Assembly (NCBI GenBank): GCA_963556255.1
Contig: OY744613.1
Location: 52,485,949-52,549,948, forward strand
Source of the DNA: Allolobophora icterica
Lineage: Eukaryota > Annelida > Clitellata > Crassiclitellata > Lumbricidae
Length of the DNA: 64,000 bases
Reading direction: 5' to 3'
The notes beneath the pieces were generated by a model. The model saw only the letters and a program-made list of their open reading frames with translations, did no database searches and had not been told where the DNA came from. This document shows, piece by piece, positions 58,182 to 64,000 of this stretch. How positions within the stretch are numbered: position 1 is the stretch's first letter; every line of letters starts with the position of its first letter. The position numbers and the translations under genes are program-made.

Positions 58182-58343
58182 AACCTTTGAATGCCCTAGG
58201 CGACTGAGTGTGACTCAACCATCAGCATTGTGACTATCGGTTGCGTCACCGCGAGTCATCATTTGTTGCTTATGACTTTCAAATAACGTCTAATTCCATC
58301 AAGATTAATTATGAGTAACTTTATTGTATCAATTTTATTTTAA

Positions 58344-58349
58344 AATAAA
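58344..58349 (+). terminator. Poly(A) signal
   Basis: AATAAA 163 bp after the stop of the 232-aa ORF, followed within 30 bp by GT-rich tagtgattt sequence. Confidence 0.55.
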
Positions 58350-58739
58350 TGTTCATAGTGATTTATTTAGCATAATGGCAAATTTCTGTTGTGCACGGTG
58401 AGGCAAAAATACCGGACTCCAGACTCATTGTACGTATTTAGAGGTTAACATTAATTATGCCTAAATCTATATTTTGCCCTCATTACAGTTCGAGGTCTGA
58501 TGATAACTTGCAAATGCACTTTCAGTTTTTCTACATTATCCAATAACTACCATGAGAACTGAATTCATGAAACTTTCATTAAAGTGTCATTTCAACTAGC
58601 ATTATTATGAAAAAAAAAAGAAGGAAAATGCAGGAGCAAACGATTTCAATTATTTTTAAATAATTCTTTCCAGTGTCTTGATTCAAAAATAAATTCTAAA
58701 TACTGTGAGTTATTCCATGACCACGTAGAGGCAGATCAC

Positions 58740-59150
58740 GTGATATGCTGTACTTTTACTCTACTTGTACTGTGTACTGACTGTATTTGTACTGCACTTG
58801 TCCTGCATTTGTGCTGTCATGTACTTATACTGTATATGAACTTGTAATGTTAGACTGTACCTGTACTATACTCTGATTGTAGTGTTATAGTGTACTTTTA
58901 CTACATAAATCGGTATTGTGTTATACTGTACGGTGCTGGAACGGGACTATTACTATTCTGCTGAAATGATACTACTGTTCTGATGCTCTTATATCCCAGT
59001 ACTATATTGCAATGTGCTGTACTGCTACAATGCAATAGAGTTTCAGAAAACTACCAGTTTTGTATTGTAGATACTGCTTTGCTGTACTGAACTGTGTTGT
59101 TCTGGTACTGGCTTTTGGGCCGTTGTGTCCTGTAATGTACGGTGTATTAT
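58740..59150. repeat. Cryptic TACTGTA-rich simple sequence
   Basis: Very many scattered tactgta, tgtact and tgtactg units with no fixed period. It probably grew by slippage and then decayed. Confidence 0.7.
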
Positions 59151-59271
59151 ACTGTATTATATTGTTCTGTATTTTACCCTCCATCTGAAACTCTCTACCC
59201 CTCATGTTTGCAACTCTCTTAGCGAGACTGTCGTTCGCTCTAAACTGAAAACCTACCTCTGTGGCTCTTAA

Positions 59272-60300
59272 CCCTCAGGCTACCAAGGTTTTTTTGCGAC
59301 ATCGGCTACCAAGGGGGGGGGGGTGGTTACCACCCCCCCCCCCGGAATTTCGTGTTTGGTTTAAGATATCATATCATGTAATACAGCATTTGATTCAGCA
59401 TTCATTTCTGAAAAGAATGGTATATTTAGTTGTAAAATATATGAATGCATCTCGAAATTATATAGTTTTCAACAAAGGCACCGGTCCTTTTAACGATATC
59501 TGATATTATCCCACACAATTTGTACTATATGGATAAAAAGATATAAATGATGTGGGTTTTGAAAATGAACTATGTATCCAAGAATATTCTAAATATAATG
59601 AATATAATGAGGCTTAATTTTCAACAATACAAACTATTCCAAAGTCTGTTTTAGTTACAGGCAAAACCTAAAGGCGCGCAGCCATATCAACATGAAACAA
59701 GAAATTATGTAATTTTTCCCGGCAGTCAAAAACGTCAGTGGTCCTTGCAGTTATTGCAAGTTACTTTCATTGTTTTGTGCGAATGCTTCCTGCAAACCGG
59801 CTTCTTGAACACTTCACAGCACTGCTTTACTCTGTTAGTATTCTGCTTCAACTGTTTATAGCCCTTCGCCATACCCAACCATATCGATTTACGTTGTGAT
59901 GTTGCATCAGTGATTTTCACACTGAAAAAGCGTATTATTATTTATTATGATCACTTCCGGTTATCAAAAGACAAATAACTAAGCAAGTAAATATAACACT
60001 AAATTCCCTCTAAAGAATGGCATAGTTGTTTCTCTTCCAGAAAGAATAATGAATACCTTTATAGTCGACAACAGCTAACAGCTGACGAGAGAAATTCCTG
60101 ATTTCATAAGTGGTACCTAGGCTATATCGGGTATAACTTTTTTATGGCGTGGAGTATCATTACGACTTTTACCTCAAAAGTTGCGCAAATGGACCCCCTA
60201 CAGCTACCTAAAATGTCAAAATTATATTCCATGTGCTAAAAAAAATTTGACAGAAAAAGGTAGGGGGTGGTAACCACCCCCCCCCTTGGTAGCCCGAGGG
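59272..60300 (-). mobile_element. piggyBac derivative with TTAA duplication
   Basis: It begins ccctcaggctaccaagg and ends ccttggtagcccgaggg, an inverted repeat, with TTAA on both sides (59268-59271 and 60301-60304). Just inside each end is a G-run / ggtggttaccaccc / C-run, which is itself palindromic. 1029 bp, internally deleted. It keeps only the 3' end of a transposase gene. Confidence 0.93.
59735..59920 (-). pseudogene. piggyBac transposase C-terminal Cys-rich fragment
   Basis: The minus-strand frame ends NTNRVKQCCEVFKKPVCRKH and KVTCNNCKDH*, with C..C and C..KH spacing typical of the piggyBac C-terminal zinc-binding domain. The catalytic domain is absent. Confidence 0.65.
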
Positions 60301-60492
60301 TTAATGGTTGCTTGGCTTCAATGTGCACTTCTGAACTATGTAAGGAGGGCATTATCAAATTCCAGTTGTATTGTATTACAATGGATTAGTTGATTTTAAG
60401 GAATTTGCTCCTGTGAAGACGTCATGCAGGTGTGAAAGTTTACCTAAATGTGGCATTCTGACGGCATTCTGTGCTGCAGTTGAACTGTACCG

Positions 60493-60493
60493 T

Positions 60494-60537
<44 letters not shown>

Positions 60538-60980
60538 GTCAGTCAACTAACAAGTTATAAAGCCCCTTCAAGGAAACTATTGAGAAGTTATTCCCAAGTT
60601 CCCAACCCATGAGAAACTGACGCAGCTTTAAGTAGAAGATAGGCAGAGAGAGAGAGAGGGTGAGTTCTGAATCCAAGATGAAAGCAAGATCTCTGACGTA
60701 GGTTGAAAAGATAATTATGGGGAACTCGGAAGTAAGACTAGCGTGGTTGATCTTAGTGAGCTGCCAGTGGAGTGGCACATGAGGCGAACTGCAGCAGTGG
60801 CGTCGGAGGGAAAGCATTGGAAGTAAGCCTGTATGTCGTCAGCCTATAACTGATTGGACAAAGACAACAGATGGCAAGAAGACAGCTGAGATCGGAGGTG
60901 AAGATAATATAGAGGAGGGGCTCAAGACGGATCCCTGATGAAGGCCAATATATGGTACAGTACTAGTAGGTTCAGTGGCC
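60493..60980 (-). pseudogene. LINE 3' part with (GATT)n tail
   Basis: (AATC)n at 60493-60545 is the tail on the minus strand. Then come frames with STYVRDLAFILDSELTL, ADDIQAYFQC (box C) and a GSVLSP-like remnant at about 60920. The segments are closer together than in an intact ORF2, so there are internal deletions. Confidence 0.7.
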
Positions 60981-61980
60981 GGATACTGGTTCAGCTGTGA
61001 TAATGTCATGTCAGAGTGGTATTTTACTGGTATTGAACTTTAGTGACGTTTACAAGGACTTCCACATACTTAACACATACGAGCATACGCGTTATCTCTA
61101 CGTGCAGTTGATAAAGCTTAACCAATGGAGCGACACTGGTAGCACCTAGAGAATGTAATTATCATTAACAATTGAGACATAAGTGCACACTGCACACCAT
61201 GTTCTCTTACATCATGACTGAAACTAGAAATTCGACCAAAACCAATAACAAGACTTTTGGTCTCAAGACCAAGATTTTTAAAAACGAACTCGAGTTCACT
61301 CGACACCAAGACCTATTAAGGATGGATAAAAAGATATTTCCCAATGGTAAGACATCCATTGGTGGTGTGTAAGAATTGACAAAATGACGAGGTCTCATCC
61401 AGTTGGAACAAACGTTATAGATAACAGAAAACAAGTGAGTATTGCCTTTCAAAACATAAATTTCTATTAACTTGACTATAAAAACCGTTTGTCAGACATG
61501 CAAAATCGTGTAAACTTAACAGCAGCAGCTCTGTCTTAGATAATCTTGCATAGGCCTACTTCCCAAATAATTTGAACTTGTTTTTTTAAATTTCTAGTTT
61601 TCTACGTATTCCTATACGGACTCTGCTGATGTCTCTGTGGCATTCCTCTATCTGCAACGACTGAGATGAACCTTGCTCTTCATTCATGGCTCATTGACTT
61701 TCTGAAGTTTGAGCCACAGGCATATTTTCTGCACTATCTACAAATGTAGCCTATGTGCATCGATACAGTTGTAAGCTTTTGTGCTTATGGGAATTCTGTT
61801 TGGAAAAGTCAAAGAAATTTGCATAATCTGCTCTAAGATGATTTTCTACACAATCTCTATGCTTTCAAATAAAATGTGTGTGTGTGTGTCTGTGTGTGTA
61901 ATTTAGTAAAGGCGAGTGCATATAAGGTCGCCGTTTAATAAATCCATGCGTACGAAAGCACACATAAATACATAACACTA
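60981..61980. other. No supported gene
   Basis: A 66-codon frame at 61172-61372 is unrecognised. (GT)n occurs at about 61877-61900. aaccttgctcttcattcatgg at 61669-61689 matches 33357-33377 at the zinc-finger start at 20 of 21 positions. Confidence 0.5.
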
Positions 61981-61989
61981 ATATTTAAT

Positions 61990-63428
61990 GGTATCCTATC
62001 AAAGGGGCGAAAATCAAAAGGTCGAAATCAAAAGGGCGCAATCGAAAGGGCGAAAATCAATAGAGCGAATGATCAATAAAGCGCATCTTCAAAAGGGCGA
62101 AAAGCAAAAGGGCGCATGTTCAAAAGGGCGAAAATCAAAAGGGCGCATGCTTAAAAGGGCGAATGTAAATAAAGAGCGTGTTTACAGGGGCTTATAAGCG
62201 CTAATAAAGACGAAGAATATTGAACAGAACGAAACATGGAAAATGTAAACATCTTCTATTCCATAACAAACGGGAATTAAAAAGTACGATTCAGTGTCAT
62301 ATTATAAAGACTGTTGGAACATGGAAAAATGTAAACATCTTCTATTCCATAACAAACAAGAATTAAGATTCAGTGTCATATTATAAAGACTGTCGAAACA
62401 TGGAAAATGTGAACATCTTCTTGACTAGTCTGTACCACACAAGAATTAAAAGGTACGATTCAGTGTTATATTATAAAGACTGTCGATGTTGCTTATAGTT
62501 TGCTATCGGCTTATTACAGTTTTGATCACTAAGCTTGTAATTCAAGGTTGTGCGCAATGCCCCTTAAATAGTCCATATTCGAACGCGTCCCGTATTCAGC
62601 AACGATTCTTTTCAGCCTTTCACCGCAGTCTTTATATTTCTTCTTGCCTGCAGGCAGATGTTGTCCAGATACAAATTGTTCCATTTTCAGTTAATTTAAG
62701 CTCTGTTCTTTCTTTATGGCTTCAATGAACTTCCAGATTGTAGGATGATAGGCGCCAAGAAGTTGACAAAACCCGCGATGCCACCCCTCGACTGAGTTGT
62801 TCGTTTTGGGGATATCCTCTTGAACTTGAGCGTACACATTCCAGATCAGAATAGCGAAAATGGGTGCAACTCGTCCGCCCCGTCGAGCTGGCCTGCCGAT
62901 CCAAGTATCTTCAAAGTAATTTGTCAATTCCTTTTATTCGGTACACTTCTCTGTGAAAAAAGTTGACTCCATAAGTTCGTCAAAAACAGTGGCGACATCT
63001 GAGATTGGCACAAAAGCCAAGGCAGCTAAGTGCCGCAACCCAAAAGCAAAGTCTGCATCCGATGAATACTTTTGCTGCAGGCCAGAGATTTGTTGCATGC
63101 GGCGCCAAATACACTGGCTGAGATGAAAGATGCATCCTTGCTGAACAACGTCTGGGAATACAGTACTGAACGCAAGGAGAGCAACTTGTTCAAAGTCGGT
63201 CATCACTGCCTCTGGATTTCGCACTTATCTTCGTAAACACGCTCTTTATTTACATTCGCCCCTTTGAACATGCGCCCTTTTGATTTTCGCCCTTTTAAAC
63301 ATGCACCCTTTTGCTTTTCGCCCTCTTGAAGATGCGCTTTATTGATCATTCGCTCTATTGATTTTCGCCCTTTTGATTGCGCCATTTTGATTTCGCCCTT
63401 TTGATTTTCGCCCCTTTGATAGTAAACC
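61990..63428 (-). mobile_element. Mutator-like foldback element with transposase remnant
   Basis: A perfect 9-bp duplication ATATTTAAT flanks it (61981-61989 and 63429-63437). Both ends are about 200-bp inverted repeats. The tips are ggtatcctatcaaagg and, inverted, ggtttactatcaaagg. The rest is tandem 13-16-bp units of the form aaaagggcgaaaatc, about a dozen per arm. The middle holds three tandem units of about 88 bp (62225-62487, gaaacatggaaaatg ... attataaagactgt) and a MULE transposase fragment. 9-bp duplications plus the transposase place it in the Mutator superfamily. Confidence 0.93.
62691..63224 (-). pseudogene. MULE transposase fragment
   Basis: One frame, minus strand, with a single in-frame TAA at 62934-62936. 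Before it: AVMTDFEQVALLAFSTVFPD, QGCIFHLSQCIWRRMQ and LRHLAALAFVPISDV, with D in TDFEQ and the C..H of GCIFHLSQ as in MULE transposases. After it: NYFEDTWIGR, PIFAILIWNVYAQV, TNNSVEGWHRGFCQ and HPTIWKFIEAIKKEQS, including the conserved E.WH. It starts abruptly at the terminal repeat, so the DNA-binding domain and first catalytic Asp were lost by internal deletion. Confidence 0.88.
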
Positions 63429-63526
63429 ATATTTAATCGCTAGTAAAGGCCGGTGTAAATGAAATCTCCTCATTATGTCTCATTAGGCTTTCGATGGAGT
63501 CGTTATCATCTCAGTAGGAATTCCTA

Positions 63527-64000
63527 TTAAACGGTTTTGGGTCCAGAAAAATTGCTGAATAACAAAATCGGAATAGGGGAACATCCCCAAAAATTGATTT
63601 CAAAATGACGGATTGGGGTTTTTCTAAGAATAATGATACAAATAATTTGGAATTAGAACTGGGCAAAATGATTCACAAGCTTTTTAAACGGTTTTCTGTC
63701 CAGAAAACATTGCTAAATATGATATAAAATATTCGACAAAATCGGCCCACGGAAACACCCCCAAAAATGACTTTCAAAATTGCGGATTGGGTATTTTTAA
63801 GAAATACAAATAATAATACAAATAGTTTTGAAATAGAGCTTGACTAAATTGCTTGAGAAGCTTTCTAAACGGTTTCCTCTCCAGAAAGAATTGCTGAATA
63901 ATATATCCAAAATTCGACAAAATCGGACCACGGGAACACCCCAAAAAAACAAATTTCAAAATGGCGGATTGGCTGTTTCGTAAAGAAATACCAATAAAAC
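63527..64000. repeat. Tandem repeat, 157-181-bp unit, running off the window
   Basis: aaacggttt starts at 63529, 63686 and 63867. Each unit continues with ccagaaa..attgct, ttcgacaaaatcgg, ggaacacccc and ttcaaaat.g.ggattgg. At least 2.7 units. Confidence 0.9.

Larger units (their letters stand above)
59160..60335 (+). pseudogene. LINE C-terminal fragment split by a piggyBac
   Basis: It reads NSLPLMFATLLARLSFALN and K.PTSVA up to 59271. The expected continuation of such a LINE (LKTYLCG.. L..) resumes at 60301 with tggttgcttggcttcaatgt. The piggyBac derivative sits between. Confidence 0.5.

Overview
The window is animal (metazoan) nuclear DNA, and there is nothing bacterial in it. It is AT-rich and intron-bearing, crowded with LINE 3' ends, hAT, piggyBac and Mutator-like DNA transposons, long (TA)n and (CA)n tracts and minisatellites. 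Frequent taggccta palindromes, foldback transposons with 15-bp tandem repeats in their termini (reminiscent of the sea urchin TU elements, as I recall them) and the mix of element families suggest a marine deuterostome invertebrate, most likely an echinoderm. That assignment is inference.

Layout. 1-6.6 kb: decayed LINEs, a tRNA-derived SINE and a hAT-like MITE. 6.9-10.2 kb: a hAT element with a perfect 8-bp target duplication, interrupted by a second hAT that carries an intact 615-aa transposase gene. 11-13.5 kb: a hAT MITE and LINE debris. 13.6-15.5 kb: palindromic satellite blocks separated by (TA)n. 16.6-19.6 kb: a decayed hAT containing a decayed piggyBac. 20.4-27.3 kb: a candidate multi-exon cellular gene on the minus strand, with TE insertions in its introns. 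27.6-31.8 kb: more of the palindromic satellite, a 70-bp tandem satellite, and a LINE fragment framed by a long inverted repeat. 33.4-35 kb: a C2H2 zinc-finger gene. 35.5-43.6 kb: a foldback element, (CA)n, nested LINEs and an odd 13-bp motif recurring about every 190-210 bp. 43.7-51.6 kb: a minus-strand cluster of decayed ORFs with a tail-fibre-like protein, cut by MITEs and foldback elements. 54.6-56.3 kb: a decayed piggyBac with a LINE in its right end. 57.5-58.2 kb: an intact 232-aa ORF I do not recognise. 59.3-60.3 kb: a TTAA-flanked piggyBac derivative. 62-63.4 kb: a Mutator-like foldback element containing a transposase fragment. The right edge is a tandem repeat that runs off the window.

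Only four regions look like possible host or selected coding sequence: the zinc-finger gene, the 57.5 kb ORF, the spliced minus-strand gene at 20-27 kb, and, less surely, the 43.7-51.6 kb cluster. The rest is mobile or satellite DNA. The most interesting signal is a set of foldback elements with 9-bp target duplications. One has 200-bp termini of TTCGCCC-type 15-bp repeats around a MULE transposase remnant, which may explain the related short foldbacks at 35.6 and 50.9 kb.
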